64,000 nucleotides of DNA from assembly GCA_947489445.1 (NCBI GenBank), contig CANLDN010000003.1:248001-312000 (forward strand), given 5' to 3'. How positions within the stretch are numbered: the first letter of the stretch is position 1; every line of letters begins with the position of its first letter. Of this stretch, positions 38,564 to 48,547 are shown piece after piece. The translations under genes were made by a program, and so were the position numbers. Source of the DNA: an uncultured Paracoccaceae bacterium. Its GTDB lineage: Bacteria; Pseudomonadota; Alphaproteobacteria; Rhodobacterales; Rhodobacteraceae. The notes beneath the pieces are model-generated. The model was not told the DNA's origin and did not search any database. It saw only the letters and a list, made by a program, of their open reading frames with translations.

Positions 38564-39496
38564 TCAGGCATTGGACGACGTGAGCGATAGGAACACATCC
38601 TCAAGGTCGGCCTCTTGTGTCTTGACGTCTTTTACCCTGATCCCGGCGTTACGTATGATATCCAGCACCGCATCGGCGGGCATCTGACCGCTTTGGTATG
38701 TAAAGGCCAGCGTGCCATCGCCGCGTTTCTCACCGGCGATCATGTCGGGCAGGGCGGGCAAGGCGCAGTCATTTTCCGGCGTGATCACCAATGTCTTGCT
38801 ATCCAACCGCCCGAGTAGATTGGCCGTGCTGTCGCGGATAATCACCTCACCATGGTTGATGATGGCGATGTCGTCGCACATTTCTTCCGCTTCTTCGAGG
38901 TAATGGGTGGTCAGGATGATGGTCATCCCGTCATCGTTCAGCTTACGTACGTTCTGCCACAGCATATTGCGCAGTTCGATATCCACCCCGGCCGTGGGTT
39001 CATCCAGCACCAGCACTTGGGGCGAATGCACCAACGCCTTTCCCAACAACAACCTGCGCCGCATCCCACCCGAAAGCGACCGCGCATAGGCATCAGCCTT
39101 ATCCGTCAAACCAATCAGATCAAGGATTTCTGCCGTCTTGCGCTGCGCCTTTGGCACGCCGTAAAGCCCCGCCTGCACATCGAGCGACCCGGCAGGTGTG
39201 AAAAACGGGTCCAGATGCGGCTCTTGCGGCATGATCCCGATGGCGGCGCGCGATTGGCGGGGATTCTTGTCCTGATCAAAACCCCAGATTTTCACCGAAC
39301 CAGCAGATTTCACGACCAGCCCCGCCAGAATATTAATGAGCGTTGATTTCCCTGCCCCGTTCGGCCCCAACAGACCAAAGATCGACCCGCGCGGGATGTT
39401 CAGATCAATCCCCTTCAGCGCCTCCTTTGCCGGGCTGCGTCCCGTCGCGGCATAGGTCTTTTTCAGGCCTGAAATTTCTATGGCATTGTCGGTCAT
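38564..39496 (-). CDS. ABC transporter ATP-binding protein (ABC-2 type exporter family)
   Basis: [50 protein letters not shown]. Confidence 0.95.
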   Translation of the reverse strand: MTDNAIEISGLKKTYAATGRSPAKEALKGIDLNIPRGSIFGLLGPNGAGKSTLINILAGLVVKSAGSVKIWGFDQDKNPRQSRAAIGIMPQEPHLDPFFTPAGSLDVQAGLYGVPKAQRKTAEILDLIGLTDKADAYARSLSGGMRRRLLLGKALVHSPQVLVLDEPTAGVDIELRNMLWQNVRKLNDDGMTIILTTHYLEEAEEMCDDIAIINHGEVIIRDSTANLLGRLDSKTLVITPENDCALPALPDMIAGEKRGDGTLAFTYQSGQMPADAVLDIIRNAGIRVKDVKTQEADLEDVFLSLTSSNA

Positions 39497-39580
39497 GCTG
39501 GTCTTTTCCCTTGGCCGCTGCTGCGGTATGTATCCTCCCTAAGGCGGGTTGCGACCCGCGGCAACCAGACAGGACCATCA

Positions 39581-39760
39581 ATGACAACACCCGCCCCGGA
39601 AACCCGTATTGTGCATGACTGGCGTGTGGCCTGTGACGGGGGCGAAGGTGCGCTTGGCCATCCGCGCGTCTGGCTGCAAATTCCGCAGGACCACGGTTGG
39701 ATCGAATGCCCCTATTGCGATGCCAAGCTGGTGCACAAGGAATTCGAAGGCAAAGTCTGA
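39581..39760 (+). CDS. Zinc-finger (zf-CHCC, NDUFS6-like) small protein
   Basis: 59-aa ORF below the ORF-track cutoff: [59 protein letters not shown]. Confidence 0.88.
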   Translation: MTTPAPETRIVHDWRVACDGGEGALGHPRVWLQIPQDHGWIECPYCDAKLVHKEFEGKV

Positions 39761-39822
39761 TCTGGCAGACCTGGGTCGTTCATGGCAGAACCTGTCAGTG
39801 AATGCATCAAGGAGGGCTCGTT

Positions 39823-42636
39823 ATGACAACCCAATTCGGCAAAGGCTGTCATCTGCACCTGATTGACGGGTCGGCCTTTATTTTCCGGGCCTATCATGCC
39901 TTGCCGCCGCTCACGCGCAAATCTGACGGGCTGCCTGTTGGTGCGGTCAGCGGCTTTGTGAATATGCTGCAACGCTACGTTGACGGGAATAACGGCGACG
40001 ATGCGGCGACGCATGTTGCGGTTATTTTCGACAAGGGCAGCCATACATTCCGCAACGACATGTATGACCAATACAAGGCCAACCGCGAGGCGATGCCAGA
40101 GGATTTGCGCCCGCAAATCCCGCTGACGCGCACCGCCACCAAAGCGTTCAACATCGCCTGCGAAGAGGTCGAAGGGTTCGAGGCTGACGATATCATCGCA
40201 ACCCTTGCCCACCAGGCGCGAGATGCGGGTGGGCGCGTCACAATCGTGTCGTCCGACAAGGATCTGATGCAATTGGTCGGCGATGGTGTTGAAATGCTCG
40301 ATCCAATGAAGAACAAGCGCATTGATCGTGACGGGGTGCACGAGAAATTCGGTGTGGGTCCAGAGCGGGTGGTCGATGTGCAGGCGCTTGCCGGGGATTC
40401 TGTGGATAACGTACCAGGTGCACCGGGGATCGGGATCAAGACGGCGGCCTTGCTCATCAATGAATACGGTGATCTCGAAAGTCTGCTGGATCGGGCGGGT
40501 GAGATTAAACAACCCAAGCGCCGGGAGACGCTGATTGACAACCGCGCGCAGATTGAACTGTCCAAGCGGCTTGTACAGCTTGATTGCGATATGACGCTGG
40601 AATTCGGTCTGGATGATCTGGAGGTGAAGGAACCTGATGCCGACGTGCTGATGGGCTTTCTGGCCGAGATGGAGTTTCGGACGGTCACCAAACGGATCGC
40701 CGAGAAATTGGGAGTAGAGCCGCCAGTCATCGAGGTGTCGGCCCCCACGCAGGACGTATCCGCCCCGGAAGCCGTACCGTTCGACCCAGACAATTACGAA
40801 TGCGTCCGTGACGCCGCGGCATTGCAGGTTTGGATCGACCGCATCCGAGAGCGGGGTTATGTGGCGGTTGATACTGAAACCACCGGCTTGAACGAAATGA
40901 TCGCCGATCTGGTCGGTGTTTCGCTATGTGTTGAGCCGGGGCAGGCATGCTACATACCGTTGACCCATAAGGCGGCTGCATCCGACGACCTGTTTGGCTC
41001 GGATGATGTGGCTGAAGGGCAGATGGGCTTTGATGAATGCCTGAAGATGCTCAAGCCTGTGCTTGAAGACGCCGCCATCCTGAAAATCGGGCAGAACATG
41101 AAGTATGACGCGAAGATTTTCGCGCGTCTGGACATCACGGTCGCCCCGATTGATGACACAATGCTGATGTCCTACGCGATGCACGCGGGCGAGCATAATC
41201 ATGGCATGGATACCCTGTCAGACCGGTATCTGGGTCACACACCGATCCCGATCAAACCGCTGTTGGGGACGGGTAAGTCAGCAATCAACTTTGACCGGGT
41301 GCCGATTGATGATGCAGTCAAATATGCAGCCGAGGATGCTGATATCACCCTGCGCCTGTGGCAGCAGTTCAAACCGCAATTGCATGTCAAACGGGTCACG
41401 ACGGTCTATGAAACCCTTGAACGTCCATTGGTGCCGGTGCTGGCCCAGATGGAGCGGCACGGGATCAAGGTGGACCGCGATACGCTATCGCGCATGTCGA
41501 ACGCCTTTGCCCAAAAAATGGCAGGGCTTGAGGCTGAGATACAGGAAATGGCAGGGCGGCCGTTTAATGTAGGTTCCCCCAAACAGTTGGGTGAGATTCT
41601 GTTTGATGAGATGGGGCTGGAAATGCCCGACGGCAAGAAACCGTCAACCGGCAAAACCGGGGCCTATTCGACCGGTGCCGATGTGTTGGAAGACCTTGCC
41701 ACGTTGCATGATATGCCCCGTCGTATTCTGGATTGGCGGCAACTGTCCAAGCTGAAATCGACATATACGGATGCGCTACAGGAACATATTAACCCTGACA
41801 CTGGGCGGGTGCATACGTCCTACTCCATCGCGGGCGCGAACACGGGGCGGCTGGCCTCGACTGATCCGAACCTGCAAAACATTCCGGTGCGCAGCGAAGA
41901 GGGGCGGCGCATCCGGGAGGCCTTTGTAGCCGAACCGGGCAAGGTCATCGTCAGCCTTGACTATTCCCAGATTGAGCTGCGCATTCTGGCGCATATTGCG
42001 GGCATTGATGCGCTCAAACAGGCATTTCTGGACGGGATCGACATTCATGCCATGACGGCGTCCGAAATGTTCGATGTGCCCTTGGATGATATGACGCCAG
42101 AAATCAGGCGGCAGGCCAAGGCGATTAATTTTGGGGTGATCTACGGCATTTCCGGCTTTGGTCTGGCCCGCAATTTGCGCATTCCACGTGGTGAGGCGCA
42201 GGGGTTTATTGACCGTTACTTCGAACGATTCCCCGGCATCCGCAAATACATGGATGACACCGTCGCCTTTGCCAAAGAGACAGGTTACGTCCAAACGCTG
42301 TTTGGTCGTAAGATCAACACACCAGAGATCAACGCCAAGGGTCCACATGCCGGTTTTGCCAAACGTGCCGCGATCAATGCGCCGATCCAAGGGACGGCGG
42401 CTGATGTCATCCGGCGCGCCATGATCCGGATGCCGGAAAAAATCGCAGATTTGCCTGCGAAGATGCTTTTGCAGGTGCATGACGAATTGTTGTTCGAGGT
42501 CGAGGAAGCTGCAACTGACGACCTGATTGATACGGCGCGTGAAGTCATGGAAACTGCCAGCGATCCGGCAGTAAAATTGGACGTGAAGCTTGCTGTTGAT
42601 GCTGGTCAGGGGGCGAATTGGGCCGAGGCCCATTGA
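39823..42636 (+). CDS. polA: DNA polymerase I
   Basis: 5'-3' exo domain, VDTETTGLNE 3'-5' exo motif, Pol motifs SLDYSQIELRILAH, AKAINFGVIYGISGFGLARNL, QVHDELLFEV. Confidence 0.98.
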   Translation: MTTQFGKGCHLHLIDGSAFIFRAYHALPPLTRKSDGLPVGAVSGFVNMLQRYVDGNNGDDAATHVAVIFDKGSHTFRNDMYDQYKANREAMPEDLRPQIPLTRTATKAFNIACEEVEGFEADDIIATLAHQARDAGGRVTIVSSDKDLMQLVGDGVEMLDPMKNKRIDRDGVHEKFGVGPERVVDVQALAGDSVDNVPGAPGIGIKTAALLINEYGDLESLLDRAGEIKQPKRRETLIDNRAQIELSKRLVQLDCDMTLEFGLDDLEVKEPDADVLMGFLAEMEFRTVTKRIAEKLGVEPPVIEVSAPTQDVSAPEAVPFDPDNYECVRDAAALQVWIDRIRERGYVAVDTETTGLNEMIADLVGVSLCVEPGQACYIPLTHKAAASDDLFGSDDVAEGQMGFDECLKMLKPVLEDAAILKIGQNMKYDAKIFARLDITVAPIDDTMLMSYAMHAGEHNHGMDTLSDRYLGHTPIPIKPLLGTGKSAINFDRVPIDDAVKYAAEDADITLRLWQQFKPQLHVKRVTTVYETLERPLVPVLAQMERHGIKVDRDTLSRMSNAFAQKMAGLEAEIQEMAGRPFNVGSPKQLGEILFDEMGLEMPDGKKPSTGKTGAYSTGADVLEDLATLHDMPRRILDWRQLSKLKSTYTDALQEHINPDTGRVHTSYSIAGANTGRLASTDPNLQNIPVRSEEGRRIREAFVAEPGKVIVSLDYSQIELRILAHIAGIDALKQAFLDGIDIHAMTASEMFDVPLDDMTPEIRRQAKAINFGVIYGISGFGLARNLRIPRGEAQGFIDRYFERFPGIRKYMDDTVAFAKETGYVQTLFGRKINTPEINAKGPHAGFAKRAAINAPIQGTAADVIRRAMIRMPEKIADLPAKMLLQVHDELLFEVEEAATDDLIDTAREVMETASDPAVKLDVKLAVDAGQGANWAEAH

Positions 42637-42651
42637 GGGAACGAAGGGGGT

Positions 42652-43011
42652 GTGATGTTGCGGGTTTTTGGTGGTGTTCTGTCAATGGTGGCCAGTATGG
42701 CCGCCGCGCAGGACTTGCGGTTTGTATCTACCGATGGCGATCTTTTTGCATTTGAAGAAAACCGCCATGGTGCTGTGCTGACAGCGTTGCCCAGCGACGG
42801 TGCGGCCATCATCGGGACGCCCGGCCAGCGGCTGACCCGTTCAGGGGATATCGTGTATTTGGGGCGGTCATGTGACGCATTCAGTGAACGCTTCGGTGGC
42901 GGAAGCTGGCGTTGGACCGATGGCGGTTTCATCGTGTTCTTTGGTGCAACGCGCCTGTCGTTCCCGGGCCAGGTTATTGATTTACAAACGGGGCAGAACT
43001 GTCGCCAATAA
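42652..43011 (+). CDS. Hypothetical secreted protein
   Basis: MLRVFGGVLSMVASMAAAQDLRFVSTDGDLFAFEENRHGAVL; signal-peptide-like N-terminus. Confidence 0.65.
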   Translation: MMLRVFGGVLSMVASMAAAQDLRFVSTDGDLFAFEENRHGAVLTALPSDGAAIIGTPGQRLTRSGDIVYLGRSCDAFSERFGGGSWRWTDGGFIVFFGATRLSFPGQVIDLQTGQNCRQ

Positions 43012-43104
43012 GTGCCTGAAACCCGGGTTGGACTTCACCAGTCATCCGTTTCAAACGCAAAGCGCGCCGCCTGCGGGCGACGCGCCATTTCCAGTCAGTT
43101 GATT

Positions 43105-43572
43105 TTAGTTCACCGATTTGGCTTCGACCAGATTAGCATCCGTCTTGCCGGCTGATGCAATTTCAATCCGGCGCGGTTTCAATGCCTCGGGCACTTCGCG
43201 TACCAAATCGATGTGCAGCATGCCGTTTTCATGGGCGGCACCGGTCACCCTGACATGATCTGCAAGATGGAAGCGGCGTTCGAACGCACGTGTCGCGATG
43301 CCGCGGTGCAGATAGTTACGCTCTGCATCGTCTTCGGCTTTGCGCGCTGTAACGTGAAGCGAGCGGTCTTTTACCTCAATCGCGAGGTCGTTTTCGGCAA
43401 AACCTGCCACGGCGATCGATATACGCCAGCCGTCTTCACCGATTTTTTCAATGTTGTAAGGGGGGTAGCTGTTTTGCCCCACGTCGCTTGCAAGCGCACG
43501 ATCCATCAGATCGGCAATCTGGTCAAAACCAACGGTGGCACGGTAGAGGGGGGTAAGATCAAAAGTTCGCAT
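43105..43572 (-). CDS. Hsp20/IbpA family small heat shock protein
   Basis: MRTFDLTPLYRATVGFDQIADLMDRA...YPPYNIEKIGEDGWRISIAVAGFAENDLAIEV...YLHRGIATRAFERRFHLADHV. Confidence 0.95.
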   Translation of the reverse strand: MRTFDLTPLYRATVGFDQIADLMDRALASDVGQNSYPPYNIEKIGEDGWRISIAVAGFAENDLAIEVKDRSLHVTARKAEDDAERNYLHRGIATRAFERRFHLADHVRVTGAAHENGMLHIDLVREVPEALKPRRIEIASAGKTDANLVEAKSVN

Positions 43573-43702
43573 TTCAGGTCATCCTTTATCAAGCGATAAC
43601 AGTGGTTTGGCCTTCCCATCGGGACAGGCGGGTTCATACGCGACCCAACATTGGCGTCCGCGTAACTGTTATTTGGGAAAGGTGATTTGCGGTTTCAAGA
43701 CC

Positions 43703-44512
43703 CTAGTCAGTACCCACGAATTTCGCGCCCGTATCGTTGCGTTCGCCAATGCTGATCAGTCTTTGTGAACCGCCGGGTCGCGCTGGGCCCATCGCTGCAA
43801 AATGCGATAGCAGCGCGTTCAAAGGGCCCGCGAGCGATGTGCCCAAGGACACCTTGCGCCCATCCACCTGCGCCATCGCTGAAACCACCGAGGCGATCCG
43901 CATTTCGCCGTCGCGGACCATAAAGACAGGCGATCCGCTTGATCCATATTCCACATCGCAGGTCATGACGATGACGCCGGTTTGGCGCCCCAGCACGCTG
44001 CAGACTTCTTGCAGGCTGGGCGCGTCTTCGCGACCGCGCCCATAAGACACGACGCGGACCTCGTCCCCTGTCAGGGGGCGCTGTGCGATCAGATAGGGCC
44101 GAATGCGTGTCGTGCGGATCGGGCGATCCAACTCAAGCACGGCGATGTCCATCGCCACCTCTGCAGGGTCTGTGGCATCGCCACGGTGGTTGTAATCCGG
44201 ATGGGCAATCGCGCGTGATACTGTGCGGGTGGCCTGTGCGCGGCCATCCCGCAACCCGGCCAGAAATTCAAAGCGATCTGCGCTGAGGACGTTCCCGTCG
44301 GCGTCGTACAGGCAGTGCGCCGCCGTCAGGATCAGCCGGTCGCGGATCAGGGCGGCAGTACAAAAGCCTTTGCCGCGTATGTCCAGACGCCCTACGGCTT
44401 CCCACCCTTGGCTGGCCTGACGCGTTTGCAGTGTGACCAGCCCAGTTTCCTGCGCAAGCGCACCCAAGCCGCTGACCATCACAAGTAGCGTCGAAATCAG
44501 AAAGTGCCGCAT
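43703..44512 (-). CDS. Trypsin-like serine protease, secreted
   Basis: LILTAAHCLYDADG (His), MDIAVLELD (Asp), YGSSGSPVFM (Ser). Confidence 0.9.
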   Translation of the reverse strand: MRHFLISTLLVMVSGLGALAQETGLVTLQTRQASQGWEAVGRLDIRGKGFCTAALIRDRLILTAAHCLYDADGNVLSADRFEFLAGLRDGRAQATRTVSRAIAHPDYNHRGDATDPAEVAMDIAVLELDRPIRTTRIRPYLIAQRPLTGDEVRVVSYGRGREDAPSLQEVCSVLGRQTGVIVMTCDVEYGSSGSPVFMVRDGEMRIASVVSAMAQVDGRKVSLGTSLAGPLNALLSHFAAMGPARPGGSQRLISIGERNDTGAKFVGTD

Positions 44513-44568
44513 CCAATCACCCCGTCGTTTCAACCACGATGGGGGACAGTTGAGGCAGGATTATGACG

Positions 44569-45888
44569 TCATTTCAGCATTGGTATCTGTGGTTGGCGCT
44601 TTCCTGCCATTGTGAGCGCAGGTGGCTGTGGTCCGCCTGTGGCCCAATCAAGAAGTTCAACAGTGTGTACAATAGGCACGTCGGTGCCGCCGCCGATTTG
44701 CATCATGCACCCGATATTTCCGGCGGCGATGATATCCGGTGTCAAGGCTTCGAGCGTTTGCACCTTGCGATCTTTCAGTTGCTTGGAAATCGCGGGCTGC
44801 ATCAGGTTGTATGTACCGGCCGAGCCGCAGCAAAGGTGACTGTCAGTCGGTTCAAGCACCGTAAATCCGGCCTTTTTGAGCAGGTCTTTGGGGAAGGTTT
44901 TGATCTGCTGGCCATGCTGCAATGAACAGGCCGCGTGATAGGCGACTTTCGTGTCCTTGCTGGCGCCATCTGGCAGGTCAAGTTTCATCAGGATTTCAGA
45001 GATATCCATCGCAATGGCCGACACGCGCGCGGCATCTTCGGCCAATGGATCGTTGCGGAACATATGCCCGTAATCCTTGACAGTTGTTCCGCAGCCGGAT
45101 GTGTTGATCACGATGGCGTCGAGGCCGCCATTGTCGATTTCCTTGGCCCAAGCGCGAATATTTTTGGCCGCCGTCGCGTGGCTTTCGCTTTCTTTGCCCA
45201 TATGATGGGTCAGCGCGCCACAGCAGCCTGCGCCTTCGGCCACCACAACCTCTGCGCCAAGGCGTGTCAGCAGGCGGATGGTGGCATCATTGATATCTGT
45301 GTTCAGGGCCTTTTGCGCGCAGCCGGTCATCAGCGCGACACGCATTTTCTTGTCTTGCGCTGGGAATGTTTGTGGGTCGTCATTGCGGCTGACCGGCGGG
45401 ATCACCTTCGGAGCCATTTCCAGCATGGCCCGCAGGCGCGCATCTGGCATGAACCGTGCAAAGGGTCGCCCGATCTTGGCCCCCAGCAGCGCCACGCGAA
45501 ACCGCATCGGGTATGGCAGGATGCGGGCCAGCAACCAGCGCAGGGCGCGATCCGACCACGGGCGGTCATAGTTTTCCTCAATATAGGCCCGCGCGTGATC
45601 GACCAGATGCATGTAATGCACGCCCGATGGGCAGGTCGTCATACAGGCCAGACATGACAGGCAGCGATCGATATGTTTAACGGTTTTCGCATCCGGTTTC
45701 CGCTCGTTTTCGAGCATATCCTTGATCAGGTAGATACGTCCGCGCGGACTGTCGAGTTCATCGCCAAGCACCTGATATGTGGGGCAAGTGGCCGTGCAAA
45801 ACCCACAATGCACACAATTGCGCAAGATTTCGTTGGACCGTTGGATGCCGGGATCCTTGAGCTGTTCTGGAGTGAATGTGGTTTGCAT
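44569..45888 (-). CDS. glcF: Glycolate oxidase iron-sulfur subunit
   Basis: CVHCGFCTATCPTYQVLGDELDSPRGRIYLIK, CLSCLACMTTCPSGVHYMHLVDHAR, CCG motifs. Confidence 0.96.
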   Translation of the reverse strand: MQTTFTPEQLKDPGIQRSNEILRNCVHCGFCTATCPTYQVLGDELDSPRGRIYLIKDMLENERKPDAKTVKHIDRCLSCLACMTTCPSGVHYMHLVDHARAYIEENYDRPWSDRALRWLLARILPYPMRFRVALLGAKIGRPFARFMPDARLRAMLEMAPKVIPPVSRNDDPQTFPAQDKKMRVALMTGCAQKALNTDINDATIRLLTRLGAEVVVAEGAGCCGALTHHMGKESESHATAAKNIRAWAKEIDNGGLDAIVINTSGCGTTVKDYGHMFRNDPLAEDAARVSAIAMDISEILMKLDLPDGASKDTKVAYHAACSLQHGQQIKTFPKDLLKKAGFTVLEPTDSHLCCGSAGTYNLMQPAISKQLKDRKVQTLEALTPDIIAAGNIGCMMQIGGGTDVPIVHTVELLDWATGGPQPPALTMAGKRQPQIPMLK

Positions 45889-47012
45889 TAGGTCATCAGC
45901 CCCGGATTGAGAATGCCGCGTGGATCAAATTTGGCGCGAAGGCCTTGGGTGATTGCGGCCAATGGTGCGGGTTCGGGATGAAATGCGGGTACATCTGCAC
46001 TGCCCCGCACCAATGTCGCGTGGCCATCAAATGTGGTCAGTTTTTCCCGCGCATCAACGCCTTCCGGCATGCGCGCCCAGATCAGGCCGCCGCCCCAATC
46101 GTATTGCACCGCATCCGCGTCCAAACGGGCGGCAAGCGCTGCTGCGTCCGATGGTTTGGCCGAAATGCGCCAGACATCGCCGGGCTGGTCGGCAAAGGCA
46201 CTGACGTCGCGGACCCAGGCCCACCCTTTTTCAGACCCATACCCATCGTCAGTTTCCCCGATCTGGATCGTTGCCTCTCCAAAAGATTTCAGCAGGTCGC
46301 GTAGCTTGTCCGCCCGGTAAGCCACTGATTTTTCGAACCCTTCGATGCGGATCATCGTCACCGGATCGCCATGCATGCTTTTGGGAAAATGCGCCGCGCC
46401 CGTCGCTTCGAACGGAGATCCTAGGGCCGCAGACATCGCAGCGATCGCCTGTGTGTCGTTCAGGCCATGCAACAATACGCATCCGGTTGCTTCGACATTC
46501 GGCAGCACCTTGAGCGCCACCTCTGTCAGCACCCCGAGCGTTCCGTAGGACCCGCACATCAGCTTGACCAGATCATAGCCGGTCACGTTTTTCATGACGC
46601 GGCCGCCATTCTTGATAATGGTGCCCGATCCGTCCACAAACCGAACGCCAAGCGCAAAGTCACGACAGGCGCCCACGGAAATGCGGCGCGGGCCCGATAT
46701 ATTACCTGCGACGACCCCACCAATTGTTGGTTCACCCTTGGTGCCCAGCAAGCCGCGATGATCCATCGGTTCAAAGGCAAGCCGTTGATTTTCCTTGGCG
46801 AGTTTCGCCTCGATCTCGGCCACAGGCGTGCCGGCCTTCGCCACAATGGTCAGTGCGCCGGGTTCGTAAAGGGTGATGCCCCGCATCTTGGTGGTGCTGA
46901 GCGTTTCGCCCTCAGACCGTCCGATGGGGCGCGTGCCACCGCCTTGGATGCGCAAGGGGCCGCTGGCGCCTGCGATGATATCCGCAAGCTCTGCTTCGGT
47001 TTGTGGTGTCAT
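45888..47012 (-). CDS. glcE: Glycolate oxidase FAD-binding subunit GlcE
   Basis: IQGGGTRPIG, GNISGPRRISVGACRDFALGVRFVDGSGTIIKNGGRVMKNVTGYDLVKL. Confidence 0.96.
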   Translation of the reverse strand: MTPQTEAELADIIAGASGPLRIQGGGTRPIGRSEGETLSTTKMRGITLYEPGALTIVAKAGTPVAEIEAKLAKENQRLAFEPMDHRGLLGTKGEPTIGGVVAGNISGPRRISVGACRDFALGVRFVDGSGTIIKNGGRVMKNVTGYDLVKLMCGSYGTLGVLTEVALKVLPNVEATGCVLLHGLNDTQAIAAMSAALGSPFEATGAAHFPKSMHGDPVTMIRIEGFEKSVAYRADKLRDLLKSFGEATIQIGETDDGYGSEKGWAWVRDVSAFADQPGDVWRISAKPSDAAALAARLDADAVQYDWGGGLIWARMPEGVDAREKLTTFDGHATLVRGSADVPAFHPEPAPLAAITQGLRAKFDPRGILNPGLMT

Positions 47013-47021
47013 ATCAGTTCC

Positions 47022-48455
47022 TCAGGCCGCGCGACGGGATTGCGAGGTTTCGAGCGGGAACACTTTGGCCGCATTCAAAAGCCAAGCCGGATCGAACACG
47101 TCTTTGACAGCCATCTGTGCCTCAAGATCCGCCGGATCGAATTGCACATTCATCAGGTCACGTTTTTCGATGCCGACACCGTGTTCACCCGTCAGACAGC
47201 CGCCGACCTCTACACAGAGTTTAAGGATTTCTGCCCCGAATTCTTCGCAAATTTCCAGATCGCCAGGTTTGTTGGCATCATACAGGATCAGGGGATGCAT
47301 GTTACCGTCGCCTGCGTGAAAGACATTGCCGACATCAAGCCCGAACTCTTTTGACATCTCGCCAATCCGTTTGAGCACATGGGGCAGGGCCGAGACAGGG
47401 ATTGTGCCATCAAGGCACATGTAGTCCGAAATTTTTCCGATGGCACTGAACGCGGCCTTGCGACCGGCCCAGATGCGCGCGGCTTCGTCCGCTGATTGTG
47501 CCTCGCGCAGTTCAACCGGATTATGCTTGCCCGCGATTTCCTTGATCAAGCTGAGCTGCTCGTCGATTTCGGCGTCTGACCCTTCAACCTCCACGATCAG
47601 CAGGGCCTCGCATTTAGGGTAACCTGCGCCGGAAAATTCCTCACAGACCCCGATGAGCATTTCATCCATGTATTCAATGGCGACGGGCAGGATACCGGCC
47701 TTGATGATGTCTGAGACGACCTGTCCTGCGACCTCCGCGCTGTTGTAGCCCATCAGAACAGGGCGTGCGCCTTCGGGTTTGTGCAGGATGCGCAATGTGG
47801 CCTCAGTGACGACCCCTAACTGTCCTTCGGAGCCGCAGATGAGGCCCAGAAGGTCCAGCCCGCCTGCGTCCAGATGCGCGCCGCCGATTTCGACGATCTG
47901 GCCGTCCATGGTCACCATCGTGACGCCCATCAGGTTGTTTGTCGTCACCCCGTATTTGAGGCAATGCGCGCCGCCTGAATTCATGGCGATGTTGCCAGCA
48001 ATCGCACAAGCGAGTTGGCTGGAGGGGTCGGGGGCGTAGAAAAACCCATTGGATTCAACGGCCCCGCTGACGGATAGGTTCGTGCGCCCGGTCTGCACCT
48101 TGATATAGCGGTCGTCGTAATTCGTCTCAATCACCTGGTTCATTTTGGCCACGCCCAGGATAACGCTATCCGCCGTGGGCAATGCCCCGCCCGCCAGCGA
48201 TGTGCCGGACCCACGCGGGACAACCGGCACGCCCATTTCGTGGCAGATCTTAAGGACTGCCGCGACCTCTTGGGTATTGGCGGGCAGAACCGCGCAAAGC
48301 GGTGGGCAGCGATAGGCTGTCAGCGCGTCACATTCATAGGCGCGGGTTTCGGAGATGTCCGAGATCACGGCGTCATGGGGCAATACGGTGCGGAGCCGGT
48401 CCACGATCCTGTCTTTGCGCGACAGAACGCTGGCGCTGGGGGCTGGCATTTCCAT
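47022..48455 (-). CDS. glcD: Glycolate oxidase subunit GlcD
   Basis: VPRGSGTSLAGGALPTADSVILGVAKMNQV, AGNIAMNSGGAHCLKYGVTTNN, GEHGVGIEKR. Confidence 0.97.
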   Translation of the reverse strand: MEMPAPSASVLSRKDRIVDRLRTVLPHDAVISDISETRAYECDALTAYRCPPLCAVLPANTQEVAAVLKICHEMGVPVVPRGSGTSLAGGALPTADSVILGVAKMNQVIETNYDDRYIKVQTGRTNLSVSGAVESNGFFYAPDPSSQLACAIAGNIAMNSGGAHCLKYGVTTNNLMGVTMVTMDGQIVEIGGAHLDAGGLDLLGLICGSEGQLGVVTEATLRILHKPEGARPVLMGYNSAEVAGQVVSDIIKAGILPVAIEYMDEMLIGVCEEFSGAGYPKCEALLIVEVEGSDAEIDEQLSLIKEIAGKHNPVELREAQSADEAARIWAGRKAAFSAIGKISDYMCLDGTIPVSALPHVLKRIGEMSKEFGLDVGNVFHAGDGNMHPLILYDANKPGDLEICEEFGAEILKLCVEVGGCLTGEHGVGIEKRDLMNVQFDPADLEAQMAVKDVFDPAWLLNAAKVFPLETSQSRRAA

Positions 48456-48480
48456 GGTGGCGACTCCCTAATCCGAAATA

Positions 48481-48501
48481 TTGGTAAAAATATATTACCA
48501 A
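48481..48501. promoter_or_regulatory. Candidate GntR-family operator upstream of glcDEF
   Basis: TTGGTAA-AAATATA-TTACCAA; 18/21 identical to site at 31451-31471. Confidence 0.7.
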
Positions 48502-48547
48502 TTTCAGGATATGGCAAGTCTGAACTCTAGAGGTTACACAATGACTT

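Noticed and set aside
41776-42633. 285-aa minus-strand ORF (also 39712-40512, 39975-40793)
   Set aside because: Antisense to polA; no recognisable domain
46467-47354. 295-aa plus-strand ORF (also 44935-45657)
   Set aside because: Antisense to glcE/glcD and glcF; shadow coding
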